A stretch of DNA of 64,000 bases from the NCBI RefSeq assembly GCF_000365305.1, contig NZ_CM001841.1, positions 137,841 to 201,840 on the forward strand, in the 5' to 3' direction. Within the stretch, counting starts at the first letter, position 1. Each line of letters begins with the position of its first letter. Below, piece by piece: positions 1 through 9,089 of the stretch. This stretch comes from Dickeya dianthicola NCPPB 453 (GTDB lineage: Bacteria > Pseudomonadota > Gammaproteobacteria > Enterobacterales > Enterobacteriaceae). Made by a program: the position numbers and the translations under genes. Under the pieces are notes generated by a model that made no database searches, was not told the origin of the DNA, and saw nothing but the letters and a program-made list of their open reading frames with translations.

Positions 1-59
1 AGTATAAAACCGGAGCTGAGCATAGCGCCGAGTTTCATATTTTTTAGTATTTGCATCAT
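1..59 (-). CDS. Methyl-accepting chemotaxis protein, N-terminal fragment cut by the window edge
   Basis: Read on the minus strand from an ATG at 59 (a second in-frame ATG lies at 56), the bases encode MMQILKNMKLGAMLSSGF, which is the cytoplasmic tail and start of the first membrane helix of a chemoreceptor. It matches the beginnings of the three complete receptors that follow (for example [17 protein letters not shown]). The rest of the gene lies outside the window. It shows that the receptor cluster continues to the left. Confidence 0.75.
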   Translation of the reverse strand, partial: MMQILKNMKLGAMLSSGFI

Positions 60-267
60 GTGCCTTATTTTATTTTGGTGTTGCCGTCATCAATAAATTC
101 GCATTCCTGGTGTGAAGCGAACTGTGCGTATTGGTAGTAATGGGTGCTGGCGACGAAAACGTTGCCGAAGCAATCCGTAGCGAAAATAATCCGTAGGGAA
201 TTGATCTAAACCTGTTGCCGGTAGGTAAAGAAATAATTTTTTAGTTAATTAACTTTTTAACAAAATG

Positions 268-394
268 TATATCCTAAATAATTCGAGCCGCAGGAAGGCG
301 GCGACGCAGCGAATCCCTGAGCGCTGAAATCAGTAAGTAACCGGGGTGACTGAGGGCAGCCAACACACCTGCAACGTGAATAATTTGAGGTATG
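268..394. repeat. Palindromic intergenic repeat, copy 1
   Basis: The left edge reads TATATCCTAAATAATTCGAG and the right edge reads CCTGCAACGTGAATAATTTG followed by AGGTAT; the two ends are imperfect inverted repeats. Related copies lie at 2124-2258 and 24562-24759, with a half copy at 4793-4858. The form resembles the roughly 130-200 bp palindromic repeats of Yersinia, Serratia and soft-rot bacteria (YPAL-like); that name is from memory and not checked. Confidence 0.65.
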
Positions 395-458
395 TGTCGC
401 CTGTAGGGGAAGTGGAATTCATTTTTCGATTCCCCACGTTATTATTCAGTCCGGTGGG

Positions 459-2084
459 TTAGTGTGATGCCAGCGCCAGACGTAAATCGGCACGGGGATA
501 CGCGGCGTGTTCGTCTTGCCGGTGATTTCCCGCGACCACAAACACATTCATCAACTGCACCAGATGGCGGGCCTGATCGCTCAGGCTGTCGGCGGCGCTG
601 GCGGACTGCTCCACCAGTGCGGCGTTCTGCTGGGTGACCTGATCGAGCTGGTTGACCGCCAGATTTATCTGGCTGATGCCGGATTCCTGCTCGGTTGTCG
701 TGACGCCGATTTCCTTAATCAGGTCGGCGACGTGGCGCGCCTGCGTCACGATATCGTCCATAGTCGTGCCGGCGTGACCGACCAGTTGTGAACCGTTTTC
801 CACTTTTTCCATGCTTTCGGTGATCAGTTCCTTGATTTCCCGTGCGGCGTAGGCGGAGCGCTGCGCCAGCGAACGTACCTCGCCGGCCACCACCGCGAAA
901 CCGCGGCCCTGCTCGCCGGCGCGGGCGGCTTCCACCGCCGCATTCAGCGCCAGAATATTGGTCTGGAAAGCAATGCCGTCGATGACGCTGATAATGTCGC
1001 CGATTTTGCGCGAACTGGCGGTAATCTCGGCCATCGTCTGGATGACGTTACCTACCACTTCACTGCCTTTGGCGGCGGTATCGCTGGCGGTGGTGGCTAT
1101 CTGGGCGGCCTCTCGCACCGTTTCGCCGTTCTGGCGGATGGTCTGGCTGATTTGTTCCATCGAGGCGGCGGTTTGCTGTAGGCTGGCGGCCTGCTCTTCG
1201 GTGCGCTGGCTGAGATCGGCGTTGCCCATAGCAATCTGTTGCGAGCCGGTAGCGATGGATTCGCTGCTCTGGCGCACCTGATTGACGATATGGCTGAGGC
1301 TGTCACGCATGGTGCGCATGGCGGCCAGCAGGCTGTGGCGATCGCCGGTTTTCAGCAGGACATCGACGGACAGGTCGCCCTGCGCCACCTGCTGAGCGAT
1401 ATGCGAGGCATAAGTCGGCTCGCCGCCCAGTTGCCCCTTGATGAAGCGGGTTATCAGCCAGGCTATCAGGCTGCCGGCGACGGCAATCAGCGCCGCCAGA
1501 GACAACATCAGTATACCGGCGCCGTTGGCTTGTGATTCCGAGTCGTCAGCCGTGGCGGTGGTCGCGCTTTTCTGGTAGGTCAGCATGGTGTCGATGGCCT
1601 TGAACAGCGCATCCTGAGAGCGGCGCACGTCGTTGAGGATCAGGTCTCTTGCCTCGTCGTCTTTATTTTCCAGCCCTTTATCGATCGCTTTTCTGACCGC
1701 GTCCTGATAAGCAGGGCGGTTTTGGTCCAACTGGGCCATCAGCGCCTTTTGTTCAGGGGTGACGGCCACTTTATGGAGAGTGGCGATAATGTCGTCATTT
1801 CTGGGCGCCATGTTATCAATACGCTGTTTTTCTTCGGTCATTTGTTGGTGATCGGAAAGCAACGCGATATTTCTGATTACCCGGGCGGCAATATTCAGGT
1901 TGTCTTTGTATTCTTGTATTAACAGCAGATTGGTGATCCGCTCTTTCGATAACGTCTGAATATTGGTACTGAGCTGTCGTAACTGTGACTGACCATAAAT
2001 CGCTACCAGAAAACCGATAGCGATTACCATTGTGAACCCGACGCCCAACATGGATCCTAACTTCATTTCTTTAAAGAAACGCAT
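459..2084 (-). CDS. Methyl-accepting chemotaxis protein without a C-terminal CheR-binding pentapeptide
   Basis: A 541-residue inner-membrane chemoreceptor that would signal through CheW/CheA to the flagellar motor. A short basic tail is followed by membrane helix 1 (about 10-30), a helical periplasmic sensor region (about 32-190), membrane helix 2 (about 191-213), a HAMP domain (to about 266) and the cytoplasmic signalling rod. The hairpin tip reads [19 protein letters not shown] (about 380-400). The ligand cannot be told from sequence. Unlike the next two receptors, the C terminus ends in a basic tail (LRLALASH) and lacks the xWxxF pentapeptide that tethers CheR/CheB, so it probably depends on neighbouring receptors for adaptation. 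A palindromic repeat lies just upstream at 2124-2258. Confidence 0.93.
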   Translation of the reverse strand: MRFFKEMKLGSMLGVGFTMVIAIGFLVAIYGQSQLRQLSTNIQTLSKERITNLLLIQEYKDNLNIAARVIRNIALLSDHQQMTEEKQRIDNMAPRNDDIIATLHKVAVTPEQKALMAQLDQNRPAYQDAVRKAIDKGLENKDDEARDLILNDVRRSQDALFKAIDTMLTYQKSATTATADDSESQANGAGILMLSLAALIAVAGSLIAWLITRFIKGQLGGEPTYASHIAQQVAQGDLSVDVLLKTGDRHSLLAAMRTMRDSLSHIVNQVRQSSESIATGSQQIAMGNADLSQRTEEQAASLQQTAASMEQISQTIRQNGETVREAAQIATTASDTAAKGSEVVGNVIQTMAEITASSRKIGDIISVIDGIAFQTNILALNAAVEAARAGEQGRGFAVVAGEVRSLAQRSAYAAREIKELITESMEKVENGSQLVGHAGTTMDDIVTQARHVADLIKEIGVTTTEQESGISQINLAVNQLDQVTQQNAALVEQSASAADSLSDQARHLVQLMNVFVVAGNHRQDEHAAYPRADLRLALASH

Positions 2085-2123
2085 AACGTCACCTTTTTTA
2101 TATAAGATTTATTTTATCCCTGA

Positions 2124-2258
2124 TATACCCGTCATACTTCACGTTGCAGGCGCGTTGATTTCGTTAACCGTCCCATTCATGGCCTCGCCCTTTTCGGGGC
2201 TACGGTAAGCCGCGTTCAACTCTGCTTTCTTCCTGCAACCCGAATTATTTTGGGTATA
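2124..2258. repeat. Palindromic intergenic repeat, copy 2
   Basis: Starts TATACCCGTCATACTTCACG and ends with CCTGCAACCCGAATTATTTT followed by GGGTATA, so the outer ends are inverted repeats of each other. It lies in the 5' flank of the receptor gene ending at 2084. Same family as 268-394 and 24562-24759. Confidence 0.75.
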
Positions 2259-2948
2259 GATATTGGCTTCCGTAGCGTATTTCAGGCAATAACAAGACCA
2301 CTGGCGAAAATTCTCCGTCAGGGAAAGGTTGGCCCGCAGGTGTGTATTAAACCGTTAAGTTGCTAATTGATTAGTAATTTTAATCAAGATAAGGGATGTA
2401 TAAAAATTTATCTTCGGGTATTTTTAATACCTGAAATGAAAGCTCTTCCTGAACAACGCGCAGTATGGAGGGTTTTTAACGGTTTGTCGATAAATCATAA
2501 CAAAAGGTTTTTCTTATCGATTGATGGTTTTTTTATTAACGTAACTAGAGTTAATTTTTTAATATAAGTTACAAAAATAAATACCCCAATTAAAGGCCTG
2601 TATTTTGTAATGGTATTAAAGATTGTAGTGATATTAAAGGTTGTAGTGGTATGAAAAACGAAGTTTTTTGAGATTCGTCGATGATATTTATTCGTAATGA
2701 TTAATACAATGTTTTCTATGGGGTTATTTAGACCGAGTCTCGCAATTATGCGCGAGATGGCCTGGCGGCTCTGAATATTTCCCAGCCATTGCGATTATCT
2801 ATTGCCAGTAAGACTGCTGGTTCAGCCGGGTGTCGGTCGCTTTATTGACCTTTTTCTGCGGCTCGCCGTTAGTGAGGGTATCGGTTGTCAGGCGCTGGAT
2901 TCAGGAGAAACCGCCACATAGTCGTGGCGGTCAGGGGATAAGGAAAAT
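2259..2948. other. Spacer of 690 bp with no convincing gene; possible LysR remnant
   Basis: AT-rich to about 2740. At 2746-2905 the plus strand reads ...RDGLAALNISQPLRLSIAS, then, in another frame, QPGVGRFIDLFLRLAVSEG. These short pieces recall a LysR helix-turn-helix (LNISQP) and a regulator C terminus, but they are broken by stops and too short to be sure. The small open frame at 2367-2567 has no recognisable product. Confidence 0.3.
2910..2931 (-). terminator. Hairpin downstream of the second complete chemoreceptor gene
   Basis: The stem ACCGCCAC...GTGGCGGT lies about 18 bp beyond the stop codon of the 2949-4625 gene. The flanking sequence (GGTCAGGGGATAAGGAAAAT, then the stop) is nearly identical to that behind the next receptor at 5007-5028, so the 3' untranslated region was copied together with the gene. 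Confidence 0.6.
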
Positions 2949-4625
2949 TTAGAATTGTTCCCAATCGTTGCTATTGCCTTTGCTCGTTAACGCCAGTTTG
3001 GCAGGGGCTGGTTTTTTTAGTGCCGGCGGGGTGTGTGGTTGCCGCCGGGGAGACGCGTTGCCTGACGTGTTCTGAATGGTAAACATGCTCATCAGTTCCA
3101 CCAGTTTTGCCGCCTGGTCACTCAGGCTGTCGGCGGCGCTGGCAGACTCTTCAACCAACGCTGCGTTTTGTTGGGTTACGCTGTCCATCTGGGTGATGGC
3201 CTGATTGATTTGTGCAATACCGGATTCCTGTTCCTGCGTGGTGACGCCGATTTCGCTAATCAGGTCGGCAACATGCTGCGCCTGCGTGACGATATCCGTC
3301 ATGGTTTCGCCGGCGTGCGCCACCAACTGGGAGCCGCTTTCCACTTTTTCCATACTGGTGGTGATGAGTTCTTTGATTTCACGGGCGGCAGACGCTGAGC
3401 GCTGCGCCAGTGAGCGTACTTCACCCGCTACCACCGCGAAACCACGGCCCTGTTCGCCGGCGCGGGCGGCCTCTACCGCGGCGTTGAGCGCGAGGATATT
3501 GGTCTGGAAGGCGATGCCGTCAATCACGGTAATGATGTCGCCAATCTTACGGGAACTGGTGCTGATGTCGCCCATCGTGGTGATAACGTTGCGCACGACG
3601 TCGTTGCCTTTAGTGGCGGTCTGGCTGGCTGCGGTGGCGAGCTGGGCGGCTTCGCGTACGGTGTCGCCGTTCTGACGGAGGGTCTGGCTAATTTGCTCCA
3701 TAGAGGCGGCGGTCTGCTGCACGCTGGCGGCCTGCTCTTCGGTGCGGCGGCTCAGGTCGTTGCTGCCGATGGCGATTTCGCTGGAGCCGGTGGAAATAGA
3801 TGCGCTGCTATCGTGTACCTGCTGCACAATCCCGCTCAGTCTGGCGCGCATATCGTTCATGGCAGCCAGCAGGCTAGTGGTATCGCGCGGTTGCAGATCG
3901 ACGTTGATGGCCAGGTTGCCGCCGGCAATCTGACGTGCAATATCGGAGGCATAGGCTGGTTCACCGCCCAGCAGTGTTTTGATTCTGCGGGTTATCAACC
4001 AGGCGATGGCGATACCCAGTACCGTCGACACGCTGGTGAGTGCCAGCATCAGTATGCCGGCGAAGCTCGCGGACTGGCTGGCATCGTCAGCCGATCGCCG
4101 GGTATCGCTTTTCTGGTAGCTCACCATGTCGTTGATGGCTTTGAAGTAGTTTTCCTGCGCCGGTTTCACTTCGTTCATGATGACGGCTTTGGCTTCATCC
4201 AGTTTGTTATCCTGGCTGAATGCAATGGCTTTTTGCGTGGCGGCAAGGCTGGCGGGCCGTGCCTGATTGATTGCATCAAACAGCGCTTTTTCTTTGGGGG
4301 AACCGGCCAGTTCGGCGATGCGCTTTAGAATTTCGCTGTTTCGCGCGATTATTTTCGTTGTCAGCTGTTTTTCCTGCGCCACCTGATCCGGTGCGGTAAA
4401 CAGCGTCAGGTTGCGAATCGAAATGGCGACGCTGTTCAGATTATCTTTCAGTTCCTGCACCAGCAGTAACCCTTCCAGTTGGTCGCCCGCTAACGTGTTG
4501 ACATTGTCGCTTTGCTGCCGCAATTGAAATTGCCCATATGTAGAGACAAAGAAACTAATTATCAGCACGATGGCGAAACCGGTACCTAGCATAGTGGCAA
4601 GTTTCATGTTTTTGAAAATGCTCAT
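2949..4625 (-). CDS. Methyl-accepting chemotaxis protein with DWEQF C terminus
   Basis: A 558-residue chemoreceptor of Tar/Tsr layout: MSIFKNMKLATML, membrane helix 1 (about 10-30), a helical periplasmic sensor (about 32-190), membrane helix 2 (about 191-213), HAMP, and a methylation/signalling rod with the tip [20 protein letters not shown]. The last five residues, DWEQF, fit the xWxxF pentapeptide that binds CheR and CheB, joined to the rod by a Pro/Ala/Lys-rich flexible linker (about 515-553). Sensor specificity is unknown. It is flanked by paralogues on both sides in the same orientation, with a near-identical 3' hairpin shared with the 5046-6728 gene, so the two are recent tandem duplicates with diverged sensor halves. 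Confidence 0.94.
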   Translation of the reverse strand: MSIFKNMKLATMLGTGFAIVLIISFFVSTYGQFQLRQQSDNVNTLAGDQLEGLLLVQELKDNLNSVAISIRNLTLFTAPDQVAQEKQLTTKIIARNSEILKRIAELAGSPKEKALFDAINQARPASLAATQKAIAFSQDNKLDEAKAVIMNEVKPAQENYFKAINDMVSYQKSDTRRSADDASQSASFAGILMLALTSVSTVLGIAIAWLITRRIKTLLGGEPAYASDIARQIAGGNLAINVDLQPRDTTSLLAAMNDMRARLSGIVQQVHDSSASISTGSSEIAIGSNDLSRRTEEQAASVQQTAASMEQISQTLRQNGDTVREAAQLATAASQTATKGNDVVRNVITTMGDISTSSRKIGDIITVIDGIAFQTNILALNAAVEAARAGEQGRGFAVVAGEVRSLAQRSASAAREIKELITTSMEKVESGSQLVAHAGETMTDIVTQAQHVADLISEIGVTTQEQESGIAQINQAITQMDSVTQQNAALVEESASAADSLSDQAAKLVELMSMFTIQNTSGNASPRRQPHTPPALKKPAPAKLALTSKGNSNDWEQF

Positions 4626-4792
4626 GGTTTATCCCCTAAAGGTTATTTTAATCACGACGAGCCGACGGAATGAAGCAAACCTGATAACAAGACTGTCAAA
4701 TTATCTGTGATTCCGGGGATTAATTTAATCGGTGAATATTTATTATACCTTAAGAGGGTGGAGATTTTATTTGACTGTAATTATTTGTTGAG

Positions 4793-4858
4793 CGAGGCTC
4801 ATTTATGGGCCGAGTAAGAAAGCCAACGCACCGGCAACATGAAGTATGACGGGTATAT
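4793..4858. repeat. Half copy of the palindromic intergenic repeat
   Basis: The bases end CGGCAACATGAAGTATGACG followed by GGTATA, which matches one arm of the repeats at 268, 2124 and 24562. The opposite arm (AATAATTCGAG...CAGG) is missing, so this is a truncated copy. It sits in the spacer between the second and third complete chemoreceptor genes. Confidence 0.6.
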
Positions 4859-5006
4859 ATTTATTAATGATATTTAATACAGGATGCTGGAAGTTCTTAG
4901 TAAGAATACACACTCCTAGTCAATATAGCGGGGCGGCCGTGGGGTAATTGGTATTTATTTTTAAATCAGTGCGTATCTCAATCGGCCCATTTTACATTCG
5001 GAAGAA

Positions 5007-5028
5007 ACCGCCACCAGACGGTGGCGGT
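5007..5028 (-). terminator. Hairpin downstream of the third complete chemoreceptor gene
   Basis: Perfect 9-bp stem ACCGCCACC / GGTGGCGGT with a short loop, about 17 bp past the stop codon of the gene at 5046-6728. It matches the hairpin at 2910-2931 in both stem and flanks. The T-run on the minus strand is weak. Confidence 0.6.
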
Positions 5029-5045
5029 CAGGGGATAAGGAAAAT

Positions 5046-6728
5046 TTAGAACTGTTCCCAGTTGCTGCTGCTGGCGTTGTTTGCCAGCGCCAGTTTGGAT
5101 GGGGTCGGTTTTTTCTGCCCGGTTCCCGGTTTTTGCAGCAATGTAGTTTGGTGGCTAAACGCATTCTGAATATTGAATATGCTCATCAGTTCCACCAGTT
5201 TTGCCGCCTGGTCGCTCAGGCTGTCGGCGGCGCTGGCCGATTCTTCCACCAGAGAGGCATTCTGCTGGGTGACCTGATCGAGCTGGTTAACCGCATCGTT
5301 AATCTGTGAAATGCCGGATTCCTGCTCGTGGGTGGTCACGCCGATTTCGCCAATCAAATCCGCCACGTGACGCGCCTGCTTCACCAGTTCGTCAATGGTG
5401 GAGCCGGCTTCGCTCACCAGCGTTGAGCCGGTTTCCACTTTTTCGACGCTGGCAGTGATCAACTCCTTGATCTCCTTGGCGGCGGAAGCGGAGCGCTGAG
5501 CCAGATTTCTCACCTCGCCCGCCACCACGGCAAAGCCGCGGCCTTGCTCGCCGGCGCGGGCGGCTTCTACCGCGGCATTCAGCGCCAGAATATTGGTCTG
5601 GAAGGCAATGCCGTCGATGACGCTGATAATGTCGCCGATTTTGTGCGAACTGTGAGAGATGTCTTCCATAGTGCGAACGATATTGTTGACGGCCTCGCCC
5701 CCTCTGGCGGCGGTCGAACTGGCCGACTGCGCCAGTGTGGTGGCGGTGCGCACAGTCTCGCCGTTCTGACGGATGGTCTGGCTCATCTGTTCCATCGAGG
5801 CCGCGGTTTGTTGCAGACTGGCGGCCTGTTCTTCGGTGCGCTGACTCAGGTCGGTGCTGCCAGCGGCGATTTCGCTGGCGCCGGTAGCGATGGATTCGCT
5901 GCTCTGGCGCACCTGGGTGACTATCTGTCCCAGTTTTTCCCGCATTTCGTTCATGGCTGCCAGCACGCTGTGATTGTCGCCCGCGCGCAGTTCGACGTTA
6001 AAGGCCAGATTGCCGTCGGCAATTCGTTGGGCAACCGCCGCCGCGTAAACCGGTTCGCCGCCCAACTGGCCTTTAACCGTGCGGGTGATCAGCCAGGCGG
6101 TCAGGGCGCCGAGCACCGCAGCGACCAGCGCCAGCGCCAGCATTATCGAGCCATCTGAACGGGCGTTCTGCATGGAATCCGTCACCACGTTCATGGTGAT
6201 TTTTTTCTGAAAGTCGAGCATGTTGTCCAGCGCTTTGAATACGCCGTTCTGGGCGGTTTGCATATCGTTGAGAATCAGTTCTCGGGCCTGATCGCGCAGT
6301 TCCGGCTGGCCGGAAATACCCAGTTGGACCGCCTTGTTGAATGCCTGTAAATATGCGGGGCGCGCCAGCGTCAGCTGATTAAGCTGCTCGCGCGTTTCCG
6401 GCGTATCAAGTCGTTCCGACAGTTGTTTGAGCACTTCGGTGTTGCGCGCAATTTGCCGGTCGATAAGCGCCTTTTCACGGGTGATGCGTTCAGGATCGTT
6501 ACTGAGCGCAATATTACGCACCAGACGGGAATTGGTATCGAAGCCGGTTTTGGCTTCCTGAATCAGCATCATGTTGGTGAGCGTGGTGGTGGAGAGGTGG
6601 TCGATGTCGTCCCCCAGTCCCGCCAGTTGGGTTCGGCCAAATGTTGCTACCAGTAAACCGATCACGATGACCAGGGCGAATCCGGCACTCAGCATGGTGC
6701 CCAGTTTCATTTTTTTCAGCGCGTTCAT
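5046..6728 (-). CDS. Methyl-accepting chemotaxis protein with NWEQF C terminus
   Basis: A 560-residue chemoreceptor. The open frame can be extended upstream to 6755, but the ATG at 6728 is preferred because the protein then begins [17 protein letters not shown], like its neighbours, and an AAGGAT ribosome site precedes it. Domain order is helix 1, periplasmic helical sensor (about 33-190), helix 2 (about 193-213), HAMP and signalling rod with the conserved tip [20 protein letters not shown]. It ends in NWEQF, a good CheR/CheB-binding pentapeptide, after a Lys/Pro-rich linker. The sensor half differs strongly from its paralogues while the signalling half is almost the same, as expected for receptors that share one kinase but sense different ligands. 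Confidence 0.94.
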   Translation of the reverse strand: MNALKKMKLGTMLSAGFALVIVIGLLVATFGRTQLAGLGDDIDHLSTTTLTNMMLIQEAKTGFDTNSRLVRNIALSNDPERITREKALIDRQIARNTEVLKQLSERLDTPETREQLNQLTLARPAYLQAFNKAVQLGISGQPELRDQARELILNDMQTAQNGVFKALDNMLDFQKKITMNVVTDSMQNARSDGSIMLALALVAAVLGALTAWLITRTVKGQLGGEPVYAAAVAQRIADGNLAFNVELRAGDNHSVLAAMNEMREKLGQIVTQVRQSSESIATGASEIAAGSTDLSQRTEEQAASLQQTAASMEQMSQTIRQNGETVRTATTLAQSASSTAARGGEAVNNIVRTMEDISHSSHKIGDIISVIDGIAFQTNILALNAAVEAARAGEQGRGFAVVAGEVRNLAQRSASAAKEIKELITASVEKVETGSTLVSEAGSTIDELVKQARHVADLIGEIGVTTHEQESGISQINDAVNQLDQVTQQNASLVEESASAADSLSDQAAKLVELMSIFNIQNAFSHQTTLLQKPGTGQKKPTPSKLALANNASSSNWEQF

Positions 6729-7552
6729 AAATATCCTTAACGTCGTGTATTCCATGCGTTCATTCGGGACCTCGTCCAGGAGGTAAAATGGAAATAGCTC
6801 TATATGTGTATAATTTGGGTTAGTTCTATTTCATGTGAATAAAATTTGTGGGTCAGTCGATAGATCTCCTGTTTATTACACTTATTTTGTTTTATTACGC
6901 TTATGTTGTAAATAGATAGAAAGGTAATGGTCTTATAAAAACCGATAACAAGAATCGCTAACTCCAATAATTAAGACAAGGAAGTAATTGGAGTTGAAAT
7001 TTACAGCAGCGCTTATTGGTTAATAAGAGTAAGGAATCGAAATTGGTTTGTCGAATGCAATATATAAACTTTTCAAATAAAGCATCAAAAGAATAACTTC
7101 CAGTAGCGTTTCTGCAATTCCGATCGCATTTTTGCAGCAAGAGCATGTCGATAGTGATAGTCGGATAATGCGTCACCCCACCTGATGCGGCCACCTCATC
7201 TGAATGCGCCACCTCATCTGAATGCACAGAAGCGCCAGCAGACATACAGAGACAAATCCACCTCGAAACGAGCGGACCGCGTGAATGGTATCATCAGTCC
7301 GCCGCCGGTTCGCGGTACTAAACGCTCCTGCGAGGCTACCGTGTTCAACGAAACAGGGCGTGATGAAACGGGCGATCGGTGCGAAGGCATTTCACTGAGG
7401 GAGAGGAGCCACGTTGCATGGTAAAATTGCTTCTGCTCCAGATTTTTTGTCGGAAAGGGGTGTAAAAATGTTTTTTTACTAAAAAAATTTTGTAAAACAA
7501 AAGGGTTAATAAATAATACCATTACATTTTTAATTCCCATCATTTTAACTGC
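6729..7552. other. AT-rich spacer of about 820 bp, no supported gene
   Basis: Holds an inverted repeat at 6960-6995 (AACTCCAAT ... ATTGGAGTT), a tandem repeat at 7176-7226, and a very AT-rich stretch at 7440-7530 that may be the promoter of the hydrolase gene at 7553. The open frames in this region have no recognisable products. Confidence 0.5.
7176..7226. repeat. Two perfect 18-bp tandem repeats plus a partial unit
   Basis: CCACCTCATCTGAATGCG at 7191-7208 is followed directly by the same 18 bases, differing only in the last one, at 7209-7226. A diverged partial unit (CCCCACCTGATGCGG) precedes them. Tandem terminal repeats of this size occur at the ends of IS21-family elements, so this may be a stranded IS end, but no transposase was found nearby. 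Confidence 0.6.
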
Positions 7553-8731
7553 ATGTCGTATCTACGGGCGTTCTCTTTAAATCTGTTGCTGATTCTGAGC
7601 TGTTTTATGCTCTGCGCCTGCGGAACGCTGTCACAAGTCACTATGCCTGCTCGTTACGACGCCTATCTTACCCATTCTTCCTTCCCGGCGAATGTCGATG
7701 ACATGGTGCATCATTATATGAAGGATAAGTCGGTATCAGGCATCAGCATTGCGGTTATCCATAACCGAGGGCCGGCTCAGTTTTACTGTTATGGCGTGAC
7801 GGATGAGCAAAGCCGCTATGCCATTACACCCGATACCTTGTTTGCCCTGGGGTCGATCAGTAAGGGCATTACCGCCGATGTGGTCAGCCAATTGGTGCTG
7901 CAGAAAAAATTACGCTGGGAAGATACGCTCGCTACGTTGCTGCCAAAAAATACGCCTTTAAGCGAGGATGCAAAGCGAATCACGTTATTACAGCTGGTCA
8001 CGCACACTTCCGGTTTGCCTCGTCAGGATATCGATTTTCCGATTCTGGCTAAATTTGTGCGTTATCTCGGCAGCGGCGAGAATTTCTATGGCGAGCTGGA
8101 TAGTGATGAGGTATTGCATTATCTGGCGGATTTCAGTGTGCCTTCGCACCCGGCCACACAATATTCAAACCTTGGCTATGCCATTCTCGGCTATATCCTG
8201 AAAGATAAATTCCACCAGAATATTGAGGAGATGGCGAAAGCGGGTCTTTTCACGCCTCTTGCTATGCAGCAAACCAGTTTCAGACCGGAAACGTTAGCGC
8301 GTTTTGCGTTCCGCGCCCTGGGGCATGCTGGCGATCAACCTAAATTCATTGCGCGTGGCGCGCTAACGCCAGACTGGCATTTCAGCAATAATATGCTCTC
8401 GGCGGCAGGGCTATACAGTAACGCGCATGATTTAATCATCTATCTTCGCGCTCATCTGGACGATACGCCTTCACCGTTGATAAATCAGACTTTTGCACAG
8501 ATAAATCAAGGCTACGCCCGTCACGGAAACCAGGTGCAAAACATTGCCTGGGTAACCGACGCCGACGGAAAAAACAGCATCACGTATCAGGTGGGGTATA
8601 TCGGCGGGTATTCCAGTTTTATCGGCTTTGATAAGCAACATGGCAACGCGATTGTCGTCCTGCAAAACGCCTTTAACTGGAGTAACTATCTGGGGATTGC
8701 GCTATTAACCGACTTAGCGGAAAGACGCTGA
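7553..8731 (+). CDS. Serine hydrolase lipoprotein, class C beta-lactamase / penicillin-binding protein family
   Basis: 392 residues. The N terminus (SLNLLLILSCFMLCACGTL) is a signal peptide with a plausible lipobox ending at a cysteine, so the product is probably a periplasm-facing lipoprotein. The nucleophile motif SxxK is SISK (101-104) and the second motif YxN is YSN (204-206). The third motif, normally K/H-T-G before GGxxG, is replaced by QVGYIGG near residue 345, so beta-lactam hydrolysis is doubtful; a peptidase or esterase role is as likely. Start chosen at the first ATG of the frame; the ribosome site is weak. It stands alone between the chemoreceptors and the ugp operon. Substrate unknown. 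Confidence 0.8.
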   Translation: MSYLRAFSLNLLLILSCFMLCACGTLSQVTMPARYDAYLTHSSFPANVDDMVHHYMKDKSVSGISIAVIHNRGPAQFYCYGVTDEQSRYAITPDTLFALGSISKGITADVVSQLVLQKKLRWEDTLATLLPKNTPLSEDAKRITLLQLVTHTSGLPRQDIDFPILAKFVRYLGSGENFYGELDSDEVLHYLADFSVPSHPATQYSNLGYAILGYILKDKFHQNIEEMAKAGLFTPLAMQQTSFRPETLARFAFRALGHAGDQPKFIARGALTPDWHFSNNMLSAAGLYSNAHDLIIYLRAHLDDTPSPLINQTFAQINQGYARHGNQVQNIAWVTDADGKNSITYQVGYIGGYSSFIGFDKQHGNAIVVLQNAFNWSNYLGIALLTDLAERR

Positions 8732-8939
8732 CCGGCTGCGGGAAACAAAACGCCAGCGGAACCGCGATGATGCGCTGTCCGTATTTTTATGGGCGTTTCT
8801 GTCTATCTATTTATCCTGTCTATCATCCTGGCGTAATACTGCCTTTCTTTGTTCATAATGTGATGATTATTTTATAAAAAATAATCACCTGCCGTATCGT
8901 TTTACCGCTGATTTTGTTCCTCGCTGCAATCGTATGCAG

Positions 8940-8992
8940 TTGTCATCCGGTTGTCATGACGCAGTTATTTTTCTGTCATCCGGGCGTGTCAT
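8940..8992 (+). promoter_or_regulatory. Pho-box repeats upstream of ugpB
   Basis: TGTCAT occurs at 8941, 8952 and 8974, positions that fall on an 11-bp ladder (a degenerate unit fits at 8963), with a further TGTCAT at 8987. The first pair, TTGTCATCCGGTTGTCAT, fits the PhoB box of two 7-bp units 11 bp apart. This places the ugp operon under phosphate-starvation control, as in E. coli. The upstream extension of the ugpB frame to 8934 would overlap these sites and is therefore not used as the start. Confidence 0.8.
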
Positions 8993-9089
8993 GTTACCTG
9001 CCGAACATAAAACGCGCTTTTTCGCTCATGGCGCCCACGGCTATCCGCGTCCACAACGATCAGCGACCACAACGATCTCAGGAGACAGC

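Noticed and set aside
507..791. Open frames on the plus strand inside the chemoreceptor genes
   Set aside because: They are antisense shadows of conserved GC-rich coding sequence and have no recognisable domains or ribosome sites.
2746..2905. Possible LysR regulator fragment (LNISQP, PGVGRFIDLFL)
   Set aside because: Only two short stretches in different frames with stops; too weak to call a pseudogene.
8934..9089. Longer ugpB frame starting at 8934
   Set aside because: It would cover the Pho boxes and place 52 residues before a good signal peptide; the ATG at 9090 has the ribosome site and family length.
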